Assembly: GCF_000931445.1 (NCBI RefSeq)
Contig: NZ_CP010849.1
Span: 1 to 64,000 of the forward strand
Direction: 5' to 3'
DNA length: 64,000 nucleotides
Origin: Streptomyces cyaneogriseus subsp. noncyanogenus
GTDB lineage: Bacteria; Actinomycetota; Actinomycetes; Streptomycetales; Streptomycetaceae
Made by a program: the position numbers and the translations under genes. Of the stretch, positions 44,503 through 53,400 are shown in pieces (the first letter of the stretch is position 1; each line of letters begins with the position of its first letter). Below the pieces are notes generated by a model. It searched no databases, was not told the DNA's origin, and saw nothing but the letters and a program-made list of their open reading frames with translations.

Positions 44503-44898
44503 ATGACGATGATGCGTCGCTTAGGAGTGGTCGCCGCGACCGCTGCCTTCGCGGGGATCGCTGCGATAAGTCCTGCGTCAGCCTATTGGGAGGGCATCTC
44601 TGGGACGGTTTACGATGACGGCTGGTCGCACTACTCGACCAAGCGCTGCTCGACCCACGAAGTGGGTTTCGCGGTGACCGGCTACCCGGACGGCGACGCC
44701 ATGCGCCACAAGCCAACTTCGGCCCAGGGCGGTGGCGGCACTGTCTACTCCGACGTGTACTTCGGCGGAACCACCTCGTCGTCCGACATGGGCATCTCTT
44801 CGGGCCGGTGCTTCTACTGGAACGCCCGCCAGTACGAGGGCATCTTGGAGACCGACTGGGAAGACGTCTGGTTCGGCCAGATCAACTACAGGTACTGA
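44503..44898 (+). CDS. Small secreted protein, paralogue B
   Basis: A 131-residue precursor; ATG at 44503 with GGGGAAAG upstream. The Sec signal (residues 1-26, ending ASA) is identical to paralogue A. The mature part begins YWEGISGTVYDDGWSHYSTK and ends near VWFGQINYRY, with Cys in TKRCST and GRCFYW. The centre (STHEVGFAVTGYPD, GGTTSSSDMGISS) has diverged from paralogue A. A strong hairpin follows, and beyond it a lipoprotein/ABC operon in the same direction, a layout reminiscent of secreted peptide loci with a transporter/immunity operon. Function unproven. Confidence 0.85.
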   Translation: MTMMRRLGVVAATAAFAGIAAISPASAYWEGISGTVYDDGWSHYSTKRCSTHEVGFAVTGYPDGDAMRHKPTSAQGGGGTVYSDVYFGGTTSSSDMGISSGRCFYWNARQYEGILETDWEDVWFGQINYRY

Positions 44899-44918
44899 GT
44901 GGCCGCTAGTGTGAGCAT

Positions 44919-44955
44919 GTTCGGCGCCAGGGCCGTTGACGACTTGGCGCCGAAC
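44919..44955 (+). terminator. 11-bp perfect hairpin after secreted-protein gene
   Basis: GTTCGGCGCCA (44919-44929) and TGGCGCCGAAC (44945-44955) pair perfectly around a 15-base loop. It lies 20 bp after the stop and 50 bp before the lipoprotein gene. No T-run follows, so it may be a terminator or an attenuating/stabilising hairpin. Confidence 0.65.
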
Positions 44956-45005
44956 GCATGTTGGCAGACAATCAGCTGAGCAGGGGCAAGGGAGCAGCGT
45001 TCCGT

Positions 45006-45479
45006 ATGGAGATGCGTGGGAAATGGGCATTAGCAGCTGCTGCCGCAGTGTTGCTGGTTGCCGGTTGCGGCCGTGACAAGGACAGCGAGATCCCTGAGGG
45101 CTGGAACACCAAGGCCGAGGTGCAGCAACAGCTCGCCGAGGAACGCCAGAAAGTTTCCATGCCGCTTGGGTGGCGCTGGCAGGACAAGGTCGAAGGCGCC
45201 GACAGGGATATCTACGAAAGCGGCGCTGCCCAGGCAATTGTGCTGGACGAGGCCACGTGTGCTTGGAGCATCACCTGGCTGAAGAGTGCCGAGAAGAACG
45301 ACGAGCGCGGGCAGAAGCGCGCAGCGACTGAGCTGGAGACCTTGCGGGAACTGCCGGCGTACCAGAACAACGACAGCAGCTATCGCGACCTGGTCGAAGA
45401 TGCTCAGAGCAAGTCAGAACTCGGTGACACCAGCGCCCTGCGCCGGTACGTCGACAACAACTGCGAGACTTATAAATGA
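45006..45479 (+). CDS. Secreted lipoprotein, unknown
   Basis: A 157-residue protein starting MEMRGKWALAAAAAVLLVAG with lipobox LVAGC (Cys near residue 21), so lipid-anchored outside the membrane. The mature part is charged and helical (TKAEVQQQLAEERQKV, DEATCAWSITWLKSAEKN, RRYVDNNCETYK). ATG at 45006 places the signal at the N-terminus; the frame itself opens at 44958. Its stop overlaps the next start by ATGA, making it the first of four coupled genes. It may be a substrate-binding or immunity-type lipoprotein for the ABC system. Confidence 0.8.
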   Translation: MEMRGKWALAAAAAVLLVAGCGRDKDSEIPEGWNTKAEVQQQLAEERQKVSMPLGWRWQDKVEGADRDIYESGAAQAIVLDEATCAWSITWLKSAEKNDERGQKRAATELETLRELPAYQNNDSSYRDLVEDAQSKSELGDTSALRRYVDNNCETYK

Positions 45480-46168
45480 CGGGACGCAGCCACCGTTTCC
45501 CTCGCATCGCCGGTGCCGGCCTGCTGCTCCTTGTCGGCAGTTTCGCGGGGGGATGGGTAGGACAGCAGGCCAGTGCGGACGGCGATGCCGATCTTCGGAC
45601 CCAGCAGCCTCTCTCCGTCCCGACAGCGCGCCACGTCACTGCCGAGCGCGGCTCAGTCCAGGCGGTCGTTGTTCTTGACGCCACTGTCGTCGCAGCCGAC
45701 AGTGGGGCGAGTCAGTCGCTGAAGCAGTCGAGCCTCGTTGAGGCACAGATCCGGCCCGAGCAGTTGGCACGCTTCTCCAGCCTGCCGTCCACGGGAAAGG
45801 CTAAGGTCGACGGTGGCCCAGCGACCACGGACTGCCGTCTGTCCGCCCTGATCACAGGCGAGGGGTCGGATATCTTGCCGCGTATCCGTTGCACACTCCC
45901 GCAACCCGTCGCCTATCCCGGCGTACGCGCCCATCTGGCTCTGAGCGCAGGACAGGTGCACAATGTGGTCGTCCTGCCGCTCAGTGCGGTCGACGGCTCC
46001 TCTAAGCGGGGGATGGTCCATCTCGTGCAGGGCGGAACCAGCCGTCCACAGACGGTGGAGCTTGGTCTCCGCGATGGTGTGAACGTAGAAATCAGCTCCG
46101 GCTTGGAGGCCGGAGACACCGTCCTGGACCCGCCGCCCTCCCTGTTCGCCTCGGATGATCAAAAGTGA
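45476..46168 (+). CDS. Membrane-fusion-like (MacA/HlyD-type) protein
   Basis: A 230-residue protein with an N-terminal membrane anchor (RIAGAGLLLLVGSFAGGWVG) and an extracytoplasmic strand-rich region. Late segments (YPGVRAHLALSAGQVHNVVV, LPLSAVDGSSKRGMVHLVQ, VNVEISSGLEAGDTVLDPP) match the C-terminal beta-barrel and membrane-proximal domains of MacA/HlyD-type adaptors, without the long hairpin, as in Gram-positive MacAB-like systems. Coupled by ATGA and GTGA overlaps to its neighbours, so it probably works with the ATPase and permease that follow. Confidence 0.78.
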   Translation: MTGRSHRFPRIAGAGLLLLVGSFAGGWVGQQASADGDADLRTQQPLSVPTARHVTAERGSVQAVVVLDATVVAADSGASQSLKQSSLVEAQIRPEQLARFSSLPSTGKAKVDGGPATTDCRLSALITGEGSDILPRIRCTLPQPVAYPGVRAHLALSAGQVHNVVVLPLSAVDGSSKRGMVHLVQGGTSRPQTVELGLRDGVNVEISSGLEAGDTVLDPPPSLFASDDQK

Positions 46169-46842
46169 TCGCTTTCGAAGGCGTCGGCAAGGACGTCGAA
46201 CTCCACAACGGGCAGCGTCTGACCCTCCTCGACCGGGTAGACCTTGCCGTCGGCGCCGGTGAGTTCGTCGCGGTCGTCGGGCGCTCAGGATCCGGTAAGA
46301 GCACCATGCTGAATCTCATCGGCCTGCTCGACACCCCGACCCGCGGTCGCATCCTCCTCGACGGACGTGATGTGTCCGGCTGCAGTGACAGCGAGCTGTC
46401 CCGTCTGAGGGGCCAGCATCTGGGCTTCGTCTTCCAGCAGTTCAACCTCCTCGCCAAGCGAACCGCAATCGCCAACACCGCAGCCCCTTTGGTCTTCACT
46501 ACTGCCTACGACGCCAAAGAACGCACCCGCCGTGCCGTCGAACAGCTCCGCCGCGTCGGCCTGGAGCACCGCATGGATGCGCTGCCCTCAACCATGTCAG
46601 GCGGAGAGCAACAGCGCGTTGCCATCGCACGCGCATTGGTCGGCAAACCCCGCATCGTGCTCGCCGACGAGCCCACCGGTTCCCTGGACGAGTCCACCGG
46701 CGCCCAGGTCATGCGGCTACTTATCGATGAGGTCCGCCACGCCGATGCCACCTTGTTGCTCGTCACCCACGACCTCGACTTGGCTCGCGAGGCCGACCGG
46801 GTAGTTCGACTTGAGAAGGGCAAGGTGCTCGAAGAGTCATGA
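46165..46842 (+). CDS. ABC transporter ATP-binding protein, MacB/LolD type
   Basis: A 225-residue ATPase. Walker A GRSGSGKST, Q-loop FVFQQFNLL, signature MSGGEQQRVAIARAL, Walker B IVLADEPTGSLDE and H-loop LLLVTHDLDLA are all intact. The class is that of MacB, LolD and FtsE, which power mechanotransmission or peptide/lipoprotein handling rather than classical import. The GTG start overlaps the preceding stop, and its stop overlaps the permease ATG. Confidence 0.95.
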   Translation: MIAFEGVGKDVELHNGQRLTLLDRVDLAVGAGEFVAVVGRSGSGKSTMLNLIGLLDTPTRGRILLDGRDVSGCSDSELSRLRGQHLGFVFQQFNLLAKRTAIANTAAPLVFTTAYDAKERTRRAVEQLRRVGLEHRMDALPSTMSGGEQQRVAIARALVGKPRIVLADEPTGSLDESTGAQVMRLLIDEVRHADATLLLVTHDLDLAREADRVVRLEKGKVLEES

Positions 46843-48002
46843 GGTTCCGATCCCTGCTCATGGCGGTCCGCGACGAGCTCGCCGCCAACCCCACCCGCAG
46901 TTCCCTGGCCGCTGCCAGCGTCGTGGTCGGCATCACCTGTTTGGTCGTTGTCGTAGCCCTCACCGGTTTGGGAGAACAGGCCATCCGCTCCGAGATTGAG
47001 CGCACCGCCGGCCGTGCCGCTACCTACCAGATAGACGGCCTCAAGTCCGACGACCCTAAGCTGGTCAGGACTCTTACAGACGCCATGGACCAGCGCTTGG
47101 ACCAGCTTGGTATCAGCGCACACAGCCGCTACGACGGTTACAGTGCCACCGCACCCGGCGAAACCAACGCAGAGCTCTTCGCCATCGATCGTTCCTACAG
47201 CCGCATCCGGACTACGGATGTTCTTCAGGGCCGCTGGCTCAACAGTGACGACGATCATCGCTACCCGATCTCTGTGGCGGCCAATGGCGCGGCCTGGGAT
47301 GCGCTGCCCAACTCCCGGCCGGGAGCAGTGACTGTCCTGCACGTAGGCGGCAGCCGCATCACTGCCCGCCTCGTGGCGCACATCGATGACGGCCGCTCCG
47401 AAGCCACCCTCTACGTCTCCTCAACTGCGCTGCATGCTGCGCAGGTCGACCTGCCGACCCCACAACCGGGCTACCTTTACGCCGTCACTCCCTCTGACGC
47501 CACGCAGCTTGCACAGGACATCGCACGCATTCCGCAGAATCTGGGTGCCGAAGGCGTCAGTCTCCACCGCGTCGACGACAGTGATGCCTTTCAGCGCGTC
47601 TTCCGCATCGTGCAGGGATTCGGTGTCGGCGCAGCTGCCCTCGCCTTGGCCGCCGGCAGCCTGGGTTTCCTCAACCTCGGACTTGCTTCCGTCCAACAGC
47701 GAGTCCGTGATTTCGGAGTCCTGCGCTCCTTCGGCGCTACCCGCCGTGCCATCTTCGTCACGGTACTTCTGGAGTCCGTAGCCATCACCTTCGCAGCAGG
47801 CATCGCTGCAGTTGCGCTGTCGTGGATAGCGATGCAAGCTGTGCCCACCGTGGGTGGTATCAGCTTTGCTCACGCCGATCTGTCTGTCTCTGCCATCATC
47901 ACCGGCCTGATCGTCTCCGTCGCCCTCGGTATCGCTGTTGGGCTCATCCCCGCCCGCCGCGCCACCCGGGTCAACGTCATCGAAGCCATCCGAACCGCCT
48001 GA
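46839..48002 (+). CDS. ABC transporter permease, FtsX/MacB type
   Basis: A 387-residue permease with one N-terminal membrane helix (SLAAASVVVGITCLVVVVAL), a large extracellular domain (residues about 50-255) and three C-terminal helices ending RRATRVNVIEAIRTA, the conserved FtsX/MacB ending. Last gene of the coupled lipoprotein, adaptor, ATPase and permease operon. It probably acts on an extracytoplasmic peptide or lipoprotein; the adjacent secreted protein is a candidate client. Confidence 0.93.
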   Translation: MRFRSLLMAVRDELAANPTRSSLAAASVVVGITCLVVVVALTGLGEQAIRSEIERTAGRAATYQIDGLKSDDPKLVRTLTDAMDQRLDQLGISAHSRYDGYSATAPGETNAELFAIDRSYSRIRTTDVLQGRWLNSDDDHRYPISVAANGAAWDALPNSRPGAVTVLHVGGSRITARLVAHIDDGRSEATLYVSSTALHAAQVDLPTPQPGYLYAVTPSDATQLAQDIARIPQNLGAEGVSLHRVDDSDAFQRVFRIVQGFGVGAAALALAAGSLGFLNLGLASVQQRVRDFGVLRSFGATRRAIFVTVLLESVAITFAAGIAAVALSWIAMQAVPTVGGISFAHADLSVSAIITGLIVSVALGIAVGLIPARRATRVNVIEAIRTA

Positions 48003-48198
48003 CCGAGGTTGCGGGTTGGCCGGAAAAGCAACCAAACAGCCCCTAGTCTCGCCGTTTCAGTTGGGGTTGCTGGGTGACTGGGCGAGATTGTTCGGGGCAG
48101 TGTCGGCTGGTGGGCATGGTGAGGGCCCGACGCGGGGTCGGTTCTCCGAGGTCCTTCAGTCGAGGGTCGGTGGGGACGGCGGGTCAGCCGGCGGGGCG

Positions 48199-48829
48199 GG
48201 GTAGTGCGGCCAGTCGGTGGAATGCGGCGGCGAGTTCATGTCGCCAGGGCCAGGTCGCCGATATCCGCAGGCGGAGGCGGCGGCCGCCCCGGGTGATCCG
48301 GGCGGCGACGTGGAGGATCCGGTAGCGGAGTTTCTTGGGTTCGGCAGCGGCGAGTTCGCCGTCCAGCAGGAGGACAAGGCACCGGCTTGCCGACGGCGAC
48401 GATCAGGCGGGTGTCGGCGTCGATGACGACCTGGTGGTTGGTGGAGTAACGGTAGTTCTTGCTGGAGGCGGCCACGGTCCGGTCACGGGTGGGGACCAGC
48501 GTGCCGTCGACGATGAGCACGGTGTCCTTGCGGAACCGCCGCCGGGGCTGAAGAGCGAGAGTCGGCCCGAGGTGGTCGACGATCCGGTCGGCCGCCGACT
48601 TCGAGACGCCGAGCAGCGGGGCGAGTTGGCGCAGGGTGAGATTGGTGCGCCAGTACGCGGCAACCAGCAGCATCCGGTCCTCCAGCGGCAGCGACCACGG
48701 CCGGCCCCTGCGGACCGGATCGGCTCCCTCGCGCCGCAACGCGGTGATCAGCTTGTTGAACTGCCGAGGACTCAGCCCGGTGAACGGGCGTATCCACGAA
48801 GGCTCTGACGCCGTGATCACACCAGCCAC
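48199..48829 (-). pseudogene. Chimeric transposase: IS5-like N-terminus, IS1380-like C-terminus
   Basis: From 48829 leftward: FTGLSPRQFNKLITALRREG, RMLLVAAYWRTNLTLRQLAP and IVDGTLVPTRDRTVAASSKN are an IS5/DDE_Tnp_4-type N-terminal half with its first Asp. At about 48386, after IVAVGKP, the sequence changes. In another frame it encodes AAEPKKLRYRILHVAARITR, RLRLRISATWPWRHELAAAF and a stop at 48199, the C-terminus of an IS1380-like transposase. The junction is abrupt: a deletion between two IS copies or a misassembly. Confidence 0.65.
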
Positions 48830-48872
48830 GGCAAGATCATCTCACCTCTGACCAACAGTTACGGGACGTCCT

Positions 48873-50006
48873 CTACTGATCTTTTCGTAGGTTCGGTGGG
48901 TGTGGTGGGTGGATGGTCAGGCCGGTATGGGCGAGGAATGACCATGGAAGTCGGGGGTTGGTGTTGATGCGGTGGATGCCTTGCTCGGTGGCGTCGGCGA
49001 CATCGGCGAGGTGGTTGCCGGCGAGGTTGGCGAGTTCACGCTTTTTGAGCGAAGACCACAGCAGTTCCACCGTTCAGCTCGGGAGCGTAGGCGGGTAATC
49101 GTTCCAGGGTGAGCCAGTCCTGTTCGGCGGCCCAGGCCCGCATCGCCCGGCTCCAGTGGGCGGACAGGCCGTCCCAGATCAGGACCACTCGCTCGCTGTG
49201 GTAGAACACCTTCATCTGCTTCAGGACCTCGATGAGTCCGGCGGTGTCGTAGCTGCCGGGCTTGAGGTGGAAGCACAGGCGGGCCCCGCGAGCGGGGTCG
49301 GTGGAGTGGTAGCCCAAGGCCCCGGCCATCGACGCACGCTTCCAGTTCAGGCGGTGCCGCAGGAGCGGAGTCCGCCCTCGGGGCGAGTAGGTGCGGCGGA
49401 TCTGAGGGAGCAGGGAGACGCCTGATTCGTCGAGGAAGACGATCCAGGCACGTGTGTTCACGGCCCCTTTTTGATGCGCGGCCACTCGTGCGCGATCCAG
49501 CGGGCGATCTCCGATTCGTCCCGCTCGACCGCCCGCCGCTCGGGACGTTGCAGGCTCCATCCCAGCCGGCCGGTCAGCAGCCGCCATACCGACGCCCTCG
49601 ACAACACCACCCCCGCTGTCCGGGTGACGACCGCGCCGACTCGTTCCAGGGTCCACAGATCGGCCTCGAAACCATGAGCCTGGGCACCTTGCTCCAACGC
49701 GGCCCGGACCATCCCGACCTGGGTGTCGTCCAGCTTGGGTGGGCGTCCGGTGGCTGCCCGTCGCCGCAGGGCCGAAGCACCGCCTTGCTCCCACACCCGC
49801 CGCCAACGCCGCACACTCTCGGCACACACCCCCACCGCCCTCGCGATCTCCGCATTCGAGACGCCGTCCTCGAACAACTCGACTGCCCGAACACGACGCG
49901 CCTCCGCCAACTGAGGCCGCGACAAAGGAGGAAGGGAGGAGCCGGCAACCGAAGGGGAAGGTTGATAAGCCACGCCGACAGCCTCCCACCCACACGGCCA
50001 CCACAC
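48873..50006 (-). CDS. IS630-family transposase, two frames
   Basis: Frame 1 (50006 to about 49458) encodes the HTH half: ARRVRAVELFEDGVSNAEIA, ESVRRWRRVWEQGGASALRR and ending IARWIAHEWPRIKKGP. At AAAAAGGGG (about 49468-49476) a shift leads into frame 2: TRAWIVFLDESGVSLLPQ (Asp-Glu), VVLIWDGLSAHWSR and LPAYAPELN. Such A-run frameshifting is usual in this family and probably programmed. A second shift near 49073 is needed to reach PVELLWSSLKKRELANLAG; that one lies outside a slippery site and is more likely damage or a sequencing error. Confidence 0.75.
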
Positions 50007-50032
50007 CCACCGAACTTACGAAAAGATCAGTA
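48876..50032 (-). mobile_element. IS630-family element
   Basis: Inverted ends CTGATCTTTTCGTA(G/A)GTTC at 48876 and 50032 read inward with one mismatch in the first 30 bp, and each is flanked by TA (48874-48875 and 50033-50034), the target of IS630/Tc1-mariner enzymes. The transposase stop codon (TAG, 48873-48875) includes the flanking TA. Confidence 0.88.
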
Positions 50033-50034
50033 GG

Positions 50035-50432
50035 AGATAAGAGGCAATCTGCCTAGAACAAACGCCCTCTGAAGAGTGGGTCGTTGGCGTTTTACGCTTT
50101 GAAACAGTCTTTCGGCACCTATACATGGCGGCACTCCGCACCTCCACCCTCCAACTAGCCGAGAGCGTCACCCAGGTTCGTCAAATCAAGCCACCAGTGA
50201 CGGCTCTGAACTCTTGGTCAACGCTCGCTCGGTAGTCCCTTGCTGCTGGTTGAGGTCTCACAACCTCTCAGCCGCACTGGGCCAACAGATGCCCATGACA
50301 GGAGCGTTCTCAGCCAGATCATCCGAGCACCGTCGTGTACATGACTCGGTGTGTCTATGGTGTGACGGCTCGTGTGTTGTGGATGGGGTTCGTGAGTTCG
50401 AGCGACCCTGTGGAGTGCTCTGGGGAGGGCGC
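50035..50432. other. Promoter region of the Rhs toxin gene
   Basis: About 400 bp with lower GC and no supported gene. The Rhs frame is open back to 50214 but lacks a signal peptide there, so this is taken as 5' untranslated and promoter sequence. GGGGAGGG at 50422-50429 is the ribosome-binding site for the ATG at 50433. Confidence 0.5.
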
Positions 50433-53400
50433 ATGCGGTCGCGGGGTAGGTTACTCCGGTCGGTCAGAGAAGGCCGGCATCGGCTGGTGACAGTAGGCAC
50501 GCTCGTTCTCGCGCTGGCCGCAGGAGCGGTATCGGCCGAGGCACTACCGACGGAGCCCAAGCCTTCCAAGTCCTCCGCGCCGACCGCGTCTGCGGACGCA
50601 CCATCGTTCTCGAGCAAAGCTAAGCCTGCGCCCCAGAAGACGGACACGGTCGATACTGCTGAGCCGACGACAGGCAACGCCGTCTACGCCTACGATGCGG
50701 CGAACCGCCTGGTCGGCGTGACCGACCCCGACGGTGAGACGGCCCGTTACCGCTACGACGCGGCAGGGAACCGGCTGGGTATTGACCGGTTCACCTCCAG
50801 CACATTGTCAGTGCTGTCAGTCGTGCCCGTTCGTGCGCCGGTCGGTGCGAAGTTGACTTTGTCTGGCACCGGCTTCTCCTCCAGGGCTGAAGGCAACACG
50901 GTGACCATCGGGGGCAAGAAGGTGGTTGTTGCCTCTGCCTCTGCAACTCGTCTTGTTGTCACGGTGCCTGCGGATGCGACCAGTGGCAGGGTGACTGTGA
51001 GTACGGGTGGTTCGACCGCTGAGGGCTTAGAACCGTTTACGTTGGCTTCCGCGCCCGCCGTCTCCAAGGTAGAGCCGGCCTCCGGTCCACCCGGCACAGA
51101 AGTCACCATCACAGGCGCTCATTTCGCCAAGGCCGCGTCGGACAACGTGGTGCGCTTCAACGGTGGAACGCTGGCCGAGACTATCCAGGCCACCGACGGC
51201 ACTCTCACTGTGAAGGTCCCCGCGGCAGCGACCAGCGGGCGCATCACCGTGCAAACCCAGGATGGCAAAGCAACCTCTGCGAGTGACTTCCTGATACCGC
51301 TCTCAGAGGACGAGGAAACCTTCGAGACGACCATCCGCACAGCAATCAACGACGCCCCTTCGTCTGTCGCTGTCACTCAAGCCGGCAAGCGCGCGAGGTT
51401 GTTCTTCGATGCGGACCAGGGCCAGGATCTCTCCGTGGGATTCACCCAGGCCACGTTCACTCCCTCAGGGACCGCCGAGCTCATCGATCCACGCGGCGAC
51501 GTGGTGGGCACCAGCAGCAACATCCTTCCGGGCTCCGACGACTGGGAGGTCCGCGACCTGCCTGTCTCCGGCACCTACACTCTGGTGGTCAACCCCTCTT
51601 CCACTACCACCGGCTCCGTGACGGTGACGTTGTCCGAACCGGTTGGCGGTGAGCTGAGTTTCGCCGGGAACCCCGCCGCCACCGTGATGAGCAGGGCGGG
51701 GCAGGACGGATTATGGACGTTCACCGCCTCGGTGGGCGAGTCGTTCAGCCTTGGCATCGACACCGCCTCGATGACCGACAGTCTCACTGCACGCTTGTAC
51801 GCACCCGGTGGAGAGCAGGTTGATTCGCTGTCGGTGTCCAAGGCCTTCGACGGTTCTTTGGATCTCGACAAGCTGCCTGCCAGCGGTATCTACACGCTGT
51901 ACCTGGATCCTGCGAATGGTGCGACCGGTACAGCCACGGTCACCATCTCGCACTTTGCGTCTGCTGCTTCGTTGGACCCTCAGGCAGATCCGAAACAGCT
52001 GGCTATTAGCCGCCCGGGGCAGGATGGCACTGCTGTCTTTACCGGTACCGCCGGCCAGAAGGTTTCGCTCGGGATTACCTCCGCCGGGTTCACGACCTTT
52101 GTTACCTACTACGTCTATGCCCCTGATGGCAGTAAGGTCGACAGCTTCACCGTCTCCGCAGCAGGTACGACGGACTGGGACAGCGCGGCTCTCCCTCAGT
52201 CGGGCACCTACCAGCTGCGGATGTCCCCCGCCCGCCTGGGTACGGGGGCCTTGACAACGACGCTCTCCACGCTGGTGGACGCCGGGCGTCTCAGCTCTAC
52301 CGGCTCCTCGGAGTTTGTGGACATCAGTCGTCTCGGTCAGAACGCCGAAGCGACGTTCAACGCCTCCTCGGGAGACGACCTGTCGTTGGCCGTCACCGAG
52401 AACACCTTCACCACCGTCGCCTCGTTGACGGTGACAGCACCGTCCGGTGCCAAAGTTGCCCCTTCCGTGTCCGTAACGTCCGGGAAGGCGCATACCCAAG
52501 GGCTGTCGGACTTGCCGGAAGCCGGAACGTACACAGTGACCGTGGATCCCTTCAGTGGTGCACAGGGCAGTATGAAATTGACCCTGTCCACGGACATAAC
52601 GGTCAATGCCGCTGTCGACGGTACTTCGGTGTCGGCCACCGCGGCTCGCCCCGGTCAGCGAATCCGAGCCCGTTTCAGCGCGGGCAGTGACTTGGTCAGC
52701 GTCGGTCTCACCAGCAACACCATCAACCAGAGCACCGACCTCACTTTGATCGGCCCGGCCGGGGGGAACGGCGACGCGGTAGGGGCCGTGGGCAAAAGCA
52801 CCACTCAGGCCGCGCATCTGGGTCCCCTGTACGCCGGGTCCGCCTACACGCTGCTGCTGGAGCCGCAATTGGCTGGCACCGGGAGCGTAACGCTATGGTT
52901 GTCCGCCCCGGCCAAGGCGGGGGCGCTGTCAGCAACCGGTCGCACCGGGACGATCAACCGACCCGGACAACAGCTCGAGTACACCCTCGCCGCCCAGGCC
53001 GGAGACGGGACGTCCGCGCTGTTCACCGGCACCACCCTCACTGGAACTACCGCTGTCAAGATACTCAGTCCCGCATCGGCGGTGCCGAACAGCCTCGGCA
53101 ACCTCACGACGTCCCCGACCGACGTCGACGTGAGGGCTCCCCTCGCGGCCGGCACCCACCGGATCCTGGTGCAGCCAAGCAAACCGGTGACCGGAAGCAC
53201 CACCGCTACTGCCGTCGCGGACGTGGATGGCGGCGTGCTCACAGTCGACGGGAGCAGCCGGTCCGCCTCCATCGGTACCGCAGGCCAAAATGCCCGCTTC
53301 ACCTTCACCGGAACGACCGGGCAAAAACTGACCCTGAATCTGGGTACCGCACCGCCGAGCGCCTGGTATCTGTCGATTTACGGGCCCAATGACAAATGGC

